Part shown: positions 17,547-26,018 of the stretch, in pieces
Numbering within the stretch: the first letter of the stretch is position 1
Layout of the letters: every line of letters begins with the position of its first letter
From: an uncultured Porphyromonadaceae bacterium
GTDB taxonomy: Bacteria > Bacteroidota > Bacteroidia > Bacteroidales > Muribaculaceae
Direction of reading: 5' to 3'
DNA: 36,586 nucleotides
NCBI GenBank assembly: GCA_947073495.1
Contig: CAMTMX010000031.1
Span: 1-36,586, forward strand
Position numbers and translations under genes: made by a program
Notes under the pieces: model-generated
What the model was told of the DNA's origin: nothing
The model's database searches: none
Seen by the model: only the letters and a program-made list of their open reading frames with translations

Positions 17547-18959
17547 ATGGAAAAAACAGTACAGGCAATAAGCGGAATACTGACAGACTATGTGATGGTC
17601 TTCACATTGCTCGCCATAGCGATTTATTTCACGATCGCAACACGGGGAGTGCAGTTCAGAATGATTGGCGAGATGTGCCGTCTTCTGGTCAAATCGGGCA
17701 GTAAAAACAACATGCCCTCAACACACCATCATCATGGTGCGGTAAGCTCTTTCCAGGCATTTGCGATTTCTATCGCTTCACGTGTCGGCACAGGTAATCT
17801 GGCAGGTGTGGCGACAGCAATCGCAGTTGGTGGTCCGGGCTCCGTCTTCTGGATGTGGCTGATTGCATTGTTGGGCGCTTCGAGTGCTTTTATTGAGTCA
17901 ACACTTGCCCAGTTGTTCAAGGTAAAGGGTAAGGGTTCGTTTATGGGTGGGCCTGCTTATTATATTCAAAAAGGTTTGCATAAACGTTGGTGGGCTGTTA
18001 TATTCGCCGTGTTGATCACGTTAACCTTCGGATTTGCGTTCAACACTGTTCAGTCTAACACTATAGCTTCTGCATTTCAGGAATGTTATTCCTTTCCGCG
18101 TGTGTGGATGGGTATGATTCTGACTGTGCTTACATTAATAATTATTTTTGGCGGAATAAAAAGTATATCGAAATTTAGTGAGATCGTAGTCCCTGTCATG
18201 GCGATTGCCTATATTCTTCTTGCCGTAGTGATTGTAATCATGAACATAGACAAAATCCCTCATGTGTTCGCCATGATTATAGATAATGCGTTCGGCGTAG
18301 GTCAGGCTGCCGGAGGGTTTATAGGTGCGGCTATGACGATGGGTGTGAAGAGAGGCCTGTTCAGCAACGAGGCAGGTGAAGGTTCCACTCCAAATGCCGC
18401 TGCGACAGCTTCAGTATCTCATCCGGTGAAACAGGGTCTCATCCAGGCTCTTGGGGTCTACACCGACACTATTCTAATCTGCAGCGCCACTGCATTCATC
18501 ATATTGTGCAGCGGGATGTTTCTTGAAGGTCACGACGGTATTGTCTTGACTCAGAAAGCTATTGACTCAGAATTGGGTGGCGGTCATAATTATGGGTCCA
18601 TATTTGTGAGTGTAGCTATACTTTTCTTTGCATTTACCAGTATCATTGCGAATTATTATTATGGAGAGACCAATATCCGTTTTATCAAGAACAGTGATCT
18701 CTTAATACAGTTATATCGTCTGCTGGTAGGGGCGATGGTCTATCTGGGTGCCGTGTGTTCGCTTGATCTTGTGTGGGGATTTGCCGACATTACAATGGCC
18801 TTGATGACACTTTGCAACCTTGGAGCTATTTCTTTACTTGGCAAATATGCAATCCGTTTGTTGAAAGATTACTTAAAACAACGTAAGGAAGGGAAAGATC
18901 CGGTCTATCATTCATCAACAATTCCTCAGATCGCATCCGAAACGGAATGTTGGGACTGA
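17547..18959 (+). CDS. Alanine/glycine:cation symporter (AGCS family)
   Basis: The 470-residue inner-membrane protein has about ten or eleven hydrophobic segments. The family signature GTGNLAGVATAIAVGGPG is at residues 81-98, followed by FIESTLAQLFK. A second family motif occurs in VKRGLFSNEAGEGSTPNAAA. AGCS transporters bring in alanine, glycine or related amino acids with Na+ or H+. A His-rich stretch (THHHHG, about 59-64) lies in the first cytoplasmic loop; its meaning is unknown. The gene starts 60 bp after mutL with no clear promoter or terminator between them. Confidence 0.92.
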   Translation: MEKTVQAISGILTDYVMVFTLLAIAIYFTIATRGVQFRMIGEMCRLLVKSGSKNNMPSTHHHHGAVSSFQAFAISIASRVGTGNLAGVATAIAVGGPGSVFWMWLIALLGASSAFIESTLAQLFKVKGKGSFMGGPAYYIQKGLHKRWWAVIFAVLITLTFGFAFNTVQSNTIASAFQECYSFPRVWMGMILTVLTLIIIFGGIKSISKFSEIVVPVMAIAYILLAVVIVIMNIDKIPHVFAMIIDNAFGVGQAAGGFIGAAMTMGVKRGLFSNEAGEGSTPNAAATASVSHPVKQGLIQALGVYTDTILICSATAFIILCSGMFLEGHDGIVLTQKAIDSELGGGHNYGSIFVSVAILFFAFTSIIANYYYGETNIRFIKNSDLLIQLYRLLVGAMVYLGAVCSLDLVWGFADITMALMTLCNLGAISLLGKYAIRLLKDYLKQRKEGKDPVYHSSTIPQIASETECWD

Positions 18960-19035
18960 CTTGAACTGCTGACGAGTCTTATTTGTTTAGGCAATAAGTG
19001 GGAGAATGTTGCTGCCGCTTAATTATTGTTTTATT

Positions 19036-19509
19036 ATGAATAAGAAATTTAGATTTGTAGTTTTGTTGTTTGCAAGCCTTATGATGGTAGGGACAATGAT
19101 GTCATGCTCAGATGATGATAACGATAAAGACATTGAGACCGCCATAACAGTGAGCAATCTTCCGCAGAAAGCCCAAACATTTATAACCGACTATTATCCG
19201 ATGGCAAAAGTCCTTTCTGTCACTAAAGAACTTGATCATGGAGTGGTCCTTTATGATGTGGATTTCACAGATGGTCAGGAAATAGTGTTTAACGCCGATG
19301 GTGAATGGGTTGAAGTAGATGCTCCTGATGGGCACTCGATCCCTTCCGGAATAATCCCGAGTGCTATCGAAGAATATCTTAATACCAATTATCAGAACTA
19401 TGGTGTTAATGATATTACCCGTACGGCAGATGGATATGAGGTTGAACTTGTGTCGGGTGTCGATATGTTTTTTGATGCTCAAGGCGATTTCATCCGCTTT
19501 GATAACTAA
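19036..19509 (+). CDS. PepSY-like lipoprotein
   Basis: The 157-residue protein has a lipoprotein signal ending in MMSC (Cys24). The mature protein starts Cys-Ser-Asp-Asp-Asp, which resembles the acidic signal known to send Bacteroidetes lipoproteins to the cell surface. Two repeats follow, of the form 'LPxxAxxFIxxYYP...VSVTKELDHGVVLYDVDFTDG...F', typical of the Bacteroidetes PepSY-like (beta-lactamase-inhibitor-like) family. The function is unknown. An ATG at 19006 is in frame, but the one at 19036 gives a normal signal peptide (MNKKFRF). It is closed by a strong terminator shared with the convergent hppA gene. Confidence 0.8.
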   Translation: MNKKFRFVVLLFASLMMVGTMMSCSDDDNDKDIETAITVSNLPQKAQTFITDYYPMAKVLSVTKELDHGVVLYDVDFTDGQEIVFNADGEWVEVDAPDGHSIPSGIIPSAIEEYLNTNYQNYGVNDITRTADGYEVELVSGVDMFFDAQGDFIRFDN

Positions 19510-19530
19510 TTTTGCAATCAATCAAAAATC

Positions 19531-19562
19531 AATGCCTCGGCAATTCAATTTGCCGAGGCATT
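19531..19562. terminator. Bidirectional hairpin terminator
   Basis: AATGCCTCGGCAA (19531-19543) is the exact complement of TTGCCGAGGCATT (19550-19562), a 13-bp stem with a 6-base loop. TTTAATT follows on +, and an A-rich stretch (T-rich on -) precedes it. It sits between the convergent PepSY-like and hppA genes and can serve both. Confidence 0.88.
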
Positions 19563-19585
19563 TTAATTAGAGATTATTTGAGTTT

Positions 19586-21817
19586 CTAAAACAGGCTCCA
19601 GCTGACTGTCAGACCTGCCATTACTATGGCAACCATCGACATCAACTTGATCAGGATGTTCAAACTCGGACCGGATGTGTCTTTGAAAGGATCTCCTACC
19701 GTATCTCCTACGACAGTCGCTTTGTGGACTTCGCTCCCTTTACCTCCAAAGTTCCCTTCTTCGATATATTTCTTTGCGTTATCCCACGCGCCACCTGCAT
19801 TCGCCATAAAGATAGCAAGAACGAAACCGGCGCTCAATCCTCCGGTAAGAAGACCTATAACCCCCGGCACTCCAAATATTAGCCCTACGATGATCGGGAC
19901 AGCTATAGCAAGAAGTGAAGGGAATACCATCTCTTTTTGTGCCCCTTTTGTGCTGATTTGCACACAACGGGCATAATCGGGTTCTGCATCTCCTGTCAGG
20001 ATACCTTTGATTGTGCGGAACTGGCGTCTTACTTCTTCAACCATGTGGGCGGCGGCACGTCCTACCGCATTCATTGTCAATCCACAGAAAAGGAATGCCA
20101 TCATCGCCCCGATGAACATACCTGCAAGCACCATAGGGTTCATGAGGTTTACGTTGTATGCCATCATGAAATCGGTGAATGTTGCCTCTTGAAGAGGTAT
20201 TTGAATTGCTTCGTCGCTTAAAGAAGTGCCGATCTGGATAAATTCAGCGCCGATTCTATGAAGTCCTATACGGATTTCTTCAATATAAGATGCGAGAAGG
20301 GCAAGTCCGGTGAGGGCTGCCGAGCCGATCGCAAATCCTTTACCTGTTGCAGCTGTAGTATTGCCCAAAGAATCGAGCGCATCAGTACGTTTGCGCACGC
20401 CTTCTCCGAGTCCGCTCATCTCAGCATTGCCTCCGGCATTATCGGCAATTGGTCCGTAAGCGTCTGTGGCAAGTGTTATCCCAAGTGTCGACAGCATACC
20501 CACGGCTGCTATGCCGATTCCGTAAAGCCCCCATGAAATGTTTGCGAAATCAAAACCGCTTGCAAGCCAATAGCTGAGGATAATGCCGGCAACGACTGCT
20601 ATAACAGGTACAGCTGTGGATATCATGCCGAGACCAACTCCAGAGATAATAACTGTGGCAGGTCCTGTCTGTCCGCTTTCTGCAAGTTTCTTGGTAGGAT
20701 TGTAAGACTGGGATGTGTAATATTCGGTGGCACGTCCGATAATGATTCCCACCAGCAATCCGACCACTACAGCGAATGAGATGTTTATCCAGTTCGGTAT
20801 GTTGAGCAGATAGAGGATGCAGAATGTTGCAATCACGATCAGGGCTGAACTAAGATTTGTGCCAGTGGCAAGAGAGTTGAGAAGATTCTTCATAGAAGCA
20901 TTCTCTTTGGTCTTCACAGCGAATATGCCTATGATGGAAAGGATAATGCCGACAGCAGCAATAAGCATAGGTGCGAGAACTGCCTTTACCTGCAAGGCTA
21001 CTGCGCTGTCAACGTCCATTGCTCCCACGGCTCCCGCGCCTGCAGCTGCACCCAATGCTGCGGTCGCAAGTATTGAGCCACAGTAGCTTTCGTAAAGGTC
21101 GGCACCCATTCCGGCAACGTCTCCGACATTATCTCCTACATTGTCGGCTATAGTGGCGGGGTTTCGAGGATCGTCTTCCGGAATGCCTGCTTCTACTTTC
21201 CCTACGAGATCGGCTCCTACGTCGGCGGCTTTTGTGTATATTCCTCCACCCACACGGGCGAACAATGCCTGAGTCGATGCTCCCATGCCAAATGTAAGCA
21301 TTGTTGTGGTGATCATGGTCAGTTTATGTGTCCCGTCTGCAGGTTCAATCCAGCTTAAAAGGATATACCAGAATGAGATGTCGAGGAGCCCGAGACCCAC
21401 CACGACAAGTCCCATAACGGCACCGCTTCGGAACGCCACCCTCAGACCGGCGTTAAGGCTTTTGCTTGCAGCGTTGGCAGTACGGGCAGACGCGTACGTT
21501 GCTGTCTTCATGCCGAGATAGCCGGCAAGTCCACTGAAAAAACCTCCGGTAAGGAATGCAACGGGCACCCAAGGATTCTGTAGCCCGAATCCGTATGCCA
21601 TAATAGAGAAGAGGATAACCAGCCCGAGGAATACGATTCCTACGATTTTATATTGCTGGCGTAGATAAGACATCGCGCCTTGACGAACGTAAGATGCAAT
21701 TTTACGCATCGTTTCGTTTCCCTCGCTTTCGCGCATCATTCCCCTGTAGAAATACCATGCCATACAAAGCGCCAGTATTGACGCTATGGGCACAATCCAA
21801 AATAAAGCACTGTCCAT
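19586..21817 (-). CDS. hppA: K+-dependent-type ion-translocating membrane pyrophosphatase
   Basis: The 743-residue polytopic inner-membrane enzyme hydrolyses pyrophosphate and pumps H+ and/or Na+. The substrate motifs are [11 protein letters not shown] (199-209) and [19 protein letters not shown] (215-233), with a further acidic motif in [29 protein letters not shown] (from 485) has Ala489, the residue type of K+-dependent enzymes; K+-independent ones have Lys there. Related Bacteroides enzymes are known to pump both Na+ and H+, so that is likely but not visible here. The frame is open 26 codons upstream to 21895, through a repeat element; the ATG at 21817 ([10 protein letters not shown]) gives the normal N-terminus. 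Confidence 0.95.
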   Translation of the reverse strand: MDSALFWIVPIASILALCMAWYFYRGMMRESEGNETMRKIASYVRQGAMSYLRQQYKIVGIVFLGLVILFSIMAYGFGLQNPWVPVAFLTGGFFSGLAGYLGMKTATYASARTANAASKSLNAGLRVAFRSGAVMGLVVVGLGLLDISFWYILLSWIEPADGTHKLTMITTTMLTFGMGASTQALFARVGGGIYTKAADVGADLVGKVEAGIPEDDPRNPATIADNVGDNVGDVAGMGADLYESYCGSILATAALGAAAGAGAVGAMDVDSAVALQVKAVLAPMLIAAVGIILSIIGIFAVKTKENASMKNLLNSLATGTNLSSALIVIATFCILYLLNIPNWINISFAVVVGLLVGIIIGRATEYYTSQSYNPTKKLAESGQTGPATVIISGVGLGMISTAVPVIAVVAGIILSYWLASGFDFANISWGLYGIGIAAVGMLSTLGITLATDAYGPIADNAGGNAEMSGLGEGVRKRTDALDSLGNTTAATGKGFAIGSAALTGLALLASYIEEIRIGLHRIGAEFIQIGTSLSDEAIQIPLQEATFTDFMMAYNVNLMNPMVLAGMFIGAMMAFLFCGLTMNAVGRAAAHMVEEVRRQFRTIKGILTGDAEPDYARCVQISTKGAQKEMVFPSLLAIAVPIIVGLIFGVPGVIGLLTGGLSAGFVLAIFMANAGGAWDNAKKYIEEGNFGGKGSEVHKATVVGDTVGDPFKDTSGPSLNILIKLMSMVAIVMAGLTVSWSLF

Positions 21818-22107
21818 CGTTAGATCATGATTTAAATTTAGAGTAGGTTTACTTTTTTGACTTATGTTAAGATTTATAGAAGATTTTCGAGCCAATTTTA
21901 AGATTTAGTGAGGCGGGAGTGTGGTTCCATAATGATAGAACAGCAGCTTAAAATTGACAGGAAAGGTCTATAAAAATTTCATGAGGTTAAAAGTGAACAT
22001 ACTCTTAAGGTTAACATTAATAATTTAAGTTCTCATAGCAGGAAAGATCAAAAAAATGAAACTTTTCTGCATTATATCACAAAATTAGCTGAATGATATA
22101 TATAAAC
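21818..22107. other. Gene-free hppA leader with repeat element
   Basis: This AT-rich stretch separates hppA from the transporter gene upstream of it on the same strand. It holds two arms of block B (21834-21872 and 21976-22007) and no convincing coding frame. I see no consensus TAnnTTTG promoter on the minus strand. Confidence 0.6.
21834..22007 (-). repeat. Block B element, hppA leader copy
   Basis: Read on the minus strand, the left arm (22007-21976) has TTAAGAGTATGTTCACTTTTAA. The right arm (21872-21834) has CTTAACATAAGTCAAAA and AGTAAACCTACTCTAAATTT. These match the two arms upstream of yicC in the same order, but about 100 bp separates them here against about a dozen there. The right arm is nearest the gene in both cases. 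Confidence 0.65.
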
Positions 22108-22147
22108 AAAAAATAAATACATGTTTTTTAACATGTATTTATTTTTT
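22108..22147 (-). terminator. AT-rich hairpin terminator of the NSS transporter gene
   Basis: Bases 22108-22125 are the exact complement of 22130-22147, an 18-bp stem with a 4-base loop. Runs of six T occur at its ends on both strands. It lies 23 bp after the transporter stop. Confidence 0.75.
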
Positions 22148-22169
22148 GGTCAACCCTAAACACTCAACC

Positions 22170-23525
22170 TTAAATGATTCCGATTGAGTTGAGGAAGATT
22201 ATGAAGATGGCGACCGGACACAGCCACCTGACGCAAAATCGGAACAACCCTAAAAATGGGAATTTATATTTCCCATAATCTGTCAATTGATCTTTGATGA
22301 ATTTTTGATCAACCCACCATCCTACAAATACTGAGCAGATTAAGCCACCTATGGGAAGACAAACGTTAGATGACAGATAATCGAACAGGTTGAATATAGT
22401 CATGCTGCAGATGGTGAAATCGCTTAGAGGTCCGAAACTCAGTGCGCATAATAATCCTCCTGCAAGGGCGATTGCTGATGACAATATGGTGGCACCTTTA
22501 CGTTTCATCTTTTTCTCCTCGCAGAAATATGTGATGGAAATCTCACTCATTGATACTGTTGATGTGAGAGAAGCTAAAAAGAGCAACAGAAAGAACAGGG
22601 TAGACCAGATCATGCCGCCGGGCAACTGGTTGAATATATAAGGAAGCACCTCAAATACTAATGTCGGACCGGCTTCAGGAGAGAGATCGAATGAAAACAC
22701 TGCAGGAAATATTATTACGCCTGCAAGTATGGCAACCGCAGAATCAAGCAATGCAGTAGTTGCCGCTGTTTTCCCCAATTTATTCTTGTTGCTGAAATAT
22801 GATGCGTATGTCATCATGCATCCAAGTCCTAAACTTAATGAAAAGAATGCCTGCCCCATGGCTCCAAGCAACACTCCGGAGGTTATTTTGCTGAAATCGG
22901 GAGTAAAAAGGAATTTTATTCCTTGCTCAAACCCCGGCAGAAAGAATGAGTTGATACAAAATGCCACTAAAAGAATAAACAGCAGCGGCATTAATACGTT
23001 GGATGCCCTTTCAATGCCTTTTGTCACTCCGCTGATCAGTATTGTAAAATTGGCAATCAGGAAGACGATCGTCCATACAAGTGGTCGCCATCCGGTTGTC
23101 AGGTCCATGAATTGTCCGTGGCCGATTTCTCTGTTTGAAAAATCAAGCCCTCCTGTGAGTGATGAAAGGCAATACTCTACAGTCCATCCTGCCACTACAG
23201 AATAAAAACTCAATATAAGCAATGATGCCAGGATCCCCAACGGTCCTGCAACGTGTGATAGGCGCCCACCTCCGAGTTTTTTATAGGCACCGAATATATT
23301 GCTGCGGGTTCCACGCCCCATACAAAACTCTGCACATAGCAATGGCACTCCAATTAAAATAACAAATATAAGGTAGCAGATCATAAAGGCGCCGCCCCCA
23401 TGCACTCCCGCTTCGTATGGAAATCTCCATATATTTCCGAGACCCACGGCCGATCCTACCGTGGTTGCAATCGCTCCGAATTTAGTATTGAATACTGCTC
23501 TTCCGTTGGTATGTGATGATGACAT
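22170..23525 (-). CDS. Sodium-dependent transporter (NSS family)
   Basis: The 451-residue inner-membrane protein has about eleven hydrophobic segments. The family's first-helix signature GSAVGLGNIWRFPY is at residues 24-37, and VPLLCAEFCMGRGTRSN follows the second helix. NSS proteins bring amino acids or related small solutes into the cell with Na+; the bacterial single-subunit type is LeuT-like. The substrate cannot be read from sequence. It is closed by an AT-rich terminator, so hppA downstream is probably transcribed separately. A -7 element and a degenerate block A copy lie upstream. Confidence 0.93.
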   Translation of the reverse strand: MSSSHTNGRAVFNTKFGAIATTVGSAVGLGNIWRFPYEAGVHGGGAFMICYLIFVILIGVPLLCAEFCMGRGTRSNIFGAYKKLGGGRLSHVAGPLGILASLLILSFYSVVAGWTVEYCLSSLTGGLDFSNREIGHGQFMDLTTGWRPLVWTIVFLIANFTILISGVTKGIERASNVLMPLLFILLVAFCINSFFLPGFEQGIKFLFTPDFSKITSGVLLGAMGQAFFSLSLGLGCMMTYASYFSNKNKLGKTAATTALLDSAVAILAGVIIFPAVFSFDLSPEAGPTLVFEVLPYIFNQLPGGMIWSTLFFLLLFLASLTSTVSMSEISITYFCEEKKMKRKGATILSSAIALAGGLLCALSFGPLSDFTICSMTIFNLFDYLSSNVCLPIGGLICSVFVGWWVDQKFIKDQLTDYGKYKFPFLGLFRFCVRWLCPVAIFIIFLNSIGII

Positions 23526-23557
23526 TTTGTGGTTTGTTTTTTTTGAATCAACTTTTG

Positions 23558-23565
23558 CAAATATA
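23558..23565 (-). promoter_or_regulatory. Probable -7 element for the NSS transporter
   Basis: On the minus strand the sequence is TATATTTG, an exact TAnnTTTG, 32 bp before the ATG at 23525. No TTTG lies at the standard distance upstream. Confidence 0.45.
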
Positions 23566-23705
23566 AGTTGAAGGTTATGGGGTTGTAATGTCTATCCAGA
23601 CAATCTCCAATTTGAAAAGTTATTAACTTGATTTATAAACTGTTTGAGTTTTGTTTTGCCTTGATATTGATGTCTTTGTCAGCATCTTCTTGATATTTAT
23701 TCAGA

Positions 23706-23790
23706 CATTATATAACCCCATAACTCTTCTTAAATATCAATAGTCTGCCTGACAAATTCTCTCAATTCAGGTTCTTGACTTTTTCAAACT
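23706..23790 (+). repeat. Degenerate block A copy
   Basis: This stretch aligns with block A and with the flank next to the 24-kb copy: CATTATATAACCCCATAACT here against CATTATAGAACCCTATAACT there, then TAAATATCAATAGTCTGC and GACAAATTCTCTCAATTC. The match weakens after about 65 bases. Its orientation is opposite to the copy at 23945-24022. Confidence 0.7.
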
Positions 23791-23944
23791 GTGTCCTTCA
23801 ATCTTTATTAGGGCGGGCAAAATTGAATTGCTTCCTTTCGCAAAAGAAAGATTATTAATTGAAATAAGAGGTCTGTTTTGCAAATTTAATCATTATTTAT
23901 AACATGCAATGTATATTTTGTGAAATTTATTATTATTTTGCATG

Positions 23945-24022
23945 CTCTTAGAAATTGTTTAAATTTATTTGTCGAAGGAATTGAGAGGATTTGTCGAGCA
24001 GATTTTTGATATTTATGATGGA
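23945..24022 (-). repeat. Long inverted repeat, right copy (block A)
   Basis: The reverse complement equals window bases 1-78 with a single mismatch. It ends 83 bp before the phosphomutase ATG. The two TCGACAAAT words with 22-bp spacing are kept. Confidence 0.9.
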
Positions 24023-24105
24023 GTTATAGGGTTCTATAATGACTGAATAAATATCAGTTACCCTAAAATAGAACATGCATAAATAACCAAATAACCAATA
24101 AAGTT

Positions 24106-25857
24106 ATGACCAACGAAGAATTGTTGAAAACTGTGAAAGAGAAGGCCGAGAAATGGCTTGGCCCCCAATATGACGCAGAAACTCGCGCAGCGGTGCAGAA
24201 AATGCTTGATGACGATGACAAAACTGCACTCGTCGACGCTTTCTATAAAGATCTCGAATTTGGCACAGGCGGTCTCCGCGGCATCATGGGTGCCGGTTCC
24301 AACCGCATGAACATCTATACTGTCGGCGCTGCCACACAAGGTCTCGCAAACTATCTGAACGATGTGTTCAAAGATGAGCCGCAGATAACCGTGGCTGTCG
24401 GACATGACGTGCGCAACAACTCAAGGAAATTTGCTGAACTTGCAGCTGACATATTCTCGGCAAACGGAATCAAGGTATATCTTTTTGAAGATTGCCGCCC
24501 TGTGCCGGAAGTTTCCTACACAATACGCAAGCTTGGATGCCAGAGCGGAGTAATGGTGACTGCCAGCCATAACCCGAAAGAATATAATGGCTATAAGGCA
24601 TATTGGAGCGACGGCGCACAGATGATCGCACCCCACGATGTGGAAACCATCGCTTATGTGAATGCCATCACTTCGGTTGACCAAATCAAGTTCGCACCCA
24701 ATAAAGACCTTATCCAAATTATTGGGAAAGAAATCGACGAACAATATCTCGATGACATAAAGTCTCTGTCCCTGTCTCCTGAAACTGACAAGAAACATGC
24801 CGACATGAAGATTGTGTATACCCCTATCCACGGCACAGGCGGCATGCTCATCTTCGACTCTCTCAAGAAATGTGGCTTTGAGAATGTCATCCATGTTCCG
24901 GAACAAGACATGAGAAGCGGAGACTTCCCTACTGTGGCATCTCCAAATCCTGAAAACCCGGAGGCGATGGCAATGGGCATTGCAAAGGCTAAAGAGACAG
25001 GTGCAAGTATTGTTGTGGCTTCAGACCCCGACTCCGACCGAATCGGACTTGTAGTGCGCGACGGGAAGGGCGAATATCAGCTCCTCAACGGAAATCAGAT
25101 TGTCATGATTTTCCTCTATTATCTTATCACACGCAACCGTGAGCTCGGTATGCTCAAAGGCAACGAATACTGCGTCAAGACAATCGTCACCACTGAAACA
25201 ATCAAGAGGATTGCAGAAGCCAACAATGTGAAATGCTATGACTGCTTCACCGGATTCAAATGGATTGCCGACGTGATGCGTAATCTTGAAGGCAAAGAGA
25301 GATATCTCGGCGGTGGTGAAGAAAGCTACGGATTCCTTCCCGAGACTTTCGTTCGCGACAAAGATGCGGTGTCTTCAATCACCCTCATGTGTGAGATCGC
25401 AGCCTGGGCGGCAGAGAAAAACATGACTCTTTATGAAATGCTGATCGATATTTACAGCGAGTATGGTTTCTCTCGTGAGAGAGGTGTGAGCGTGGTTCGT
25501 CCCGGCAAGACTGGAGCTGACGAAATTGTCGCCATGATGAAAAATTTCCGTGAGAATCCTCCGAAATCGCTCGCCGGTTCACCTGTAGTCGCCATAAAAG
25601 ACTATTCCGACCTCAACTGCAAGAATCTGAAGACCGGAGAGATAGAGAAACTAAACTTCCCCACCACCTCCAACGTGCTTCAATTCTTCACAGAAGCAGG
25701 CGACAAGGTTTCTGTACGTCCTTCAGGCACCGAACCTAAAATCAAGTTCTATGTAGAGGTTCGTGAAGATCTCCCCTCAAAAGATCAATATGAGGAGACA
25801 GTAAAGAAAGCGGAAGAAAAAATAGATCGCGTTCTTTCTGATCTTGGTGCGAAATAA
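24106..25857 (+). CDS. Phosphoglucomutase/phosphomannomutase (alpha-D-phosphohexomutase)
   Basis: The 583-residue cytosolic enzyme moves a phosphate between C1 and C6 of a hexose, supplying sugar phosphates for glycolysis and cell-surface polymers. The phosphoserine loop VTASHNPKEYNGYK has Ser154, the Mg-binding loop DPDSDR is at 307-312, the sugar loop is GGGEESYGF (about 402-410), and the phosphate-binding loop RPSGTEPK starts at Arg538. The length fits the larger PGM2-like subgroup. Preference for glucose or mannose cannot be read here. The ATG at 24106 is preceded by A-rich sequence. It is monocistronic, with a strong terminator. Confidence 0.95.
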   Translation: MTNEELLKTVKEKAEKWLGPQYDAETRAAVQKMLDDDDKTALVDAFYKDLEFGTGGLRGIMGAGSNRMNIYTVGAATQGLANYLNDVFKDEPQITVAVGHDVRNNSRKFAELAADIFSANGIKVYLFEDCRPVPEVSYTIRKLGCQSGVMVTASHNPKEYNGYKAYWSDGAQMIAPHDVETIAYVNAITSVDQIKFAPNKDLIQIIGKEIDEQYLDDIKSLSLSPETDKKHADMKIVYTPIHGTGGMLIFDSLKKCGFENVIHVPEQDMRSGDFPTVASPNPENPEAMAMGIAKAKETGASIVVASDPDSDRIGLVVRDGKGEYQLLNGNQIVMIFLYYLITRNRELGMLKGNEYCVKTIVTTETIKRIAEANNVKCYDCFTGFKWIADVMRNLEGKERYLGGGEESYGFLPETFVRDKDAVSSITLMCEIAAWAAEKNMTLYEMLIDIYSEYGFSRERGVSVVRPGKTGADEIVAMMKNFRENPPKSLAGSPVVAIKDYSDLNCKNLKTGEIEKLNFPTTSNVLQFFTEAGDKVSVRPSGTEPKIKFYVEVREDLPSKDQYEETVKKAEEKIDRVLSDLGAK

Positions 25858-25881
25858 TAATTCTTAGAAACTGTTTTCATC

Positions 25882-25913
25882 AAACCCGACTATGTGCAAC
25901 CATAGTCGGGTTT
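25882..25913 (+). terminator. Hairpin terminator after the phosphomutase
   Basis: AAACCCGACTATG (25882-25894) is the exact complement of CATAGTCGGGTTT (25901-25913), with a 6-base loop, followed by CCTTTGTTTTAT. It starts 25 bp after the stop. Confidence 0.9.
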
Positions 25914-26018
25914 CCTTTGTTTTATAGACATCCATATTGAGGTCATATATCCTGATCCCTCAATAATACACCAACTATGCAACTGAGAGATCGGGGATAA
26001 AACAATTGTAACAATAAG

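Larger units (their letters stand above)
23526..24105. other. Divergent intergenic region with inverted repeats
   Basis: No coding frame is supported in these 580 bases. The region separates the minus-strand NSS transporter from the plus-strand phosphomutase. It holds a -7 element for the transporter, a degenerate block A copy (23706-23790) and a near-perfect block A copy in the opposite orientation (23945-24022). The remainder is AT-rich. Confidence 0.75.

Noticed and set aside
21818..21895. 26-residue N-terminal extension of the pyrophosphatase
   Set aside because: It is polar, runs through a repeated non-coding element and precedes a normal family start at 21817.
1..24022. Inverted 78-bp repeats read as ends of a transposon
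   Set aside because: No transposase lies between them, the enclosed genes are core housekeeping genes, and a third degenerate copy sits inside.
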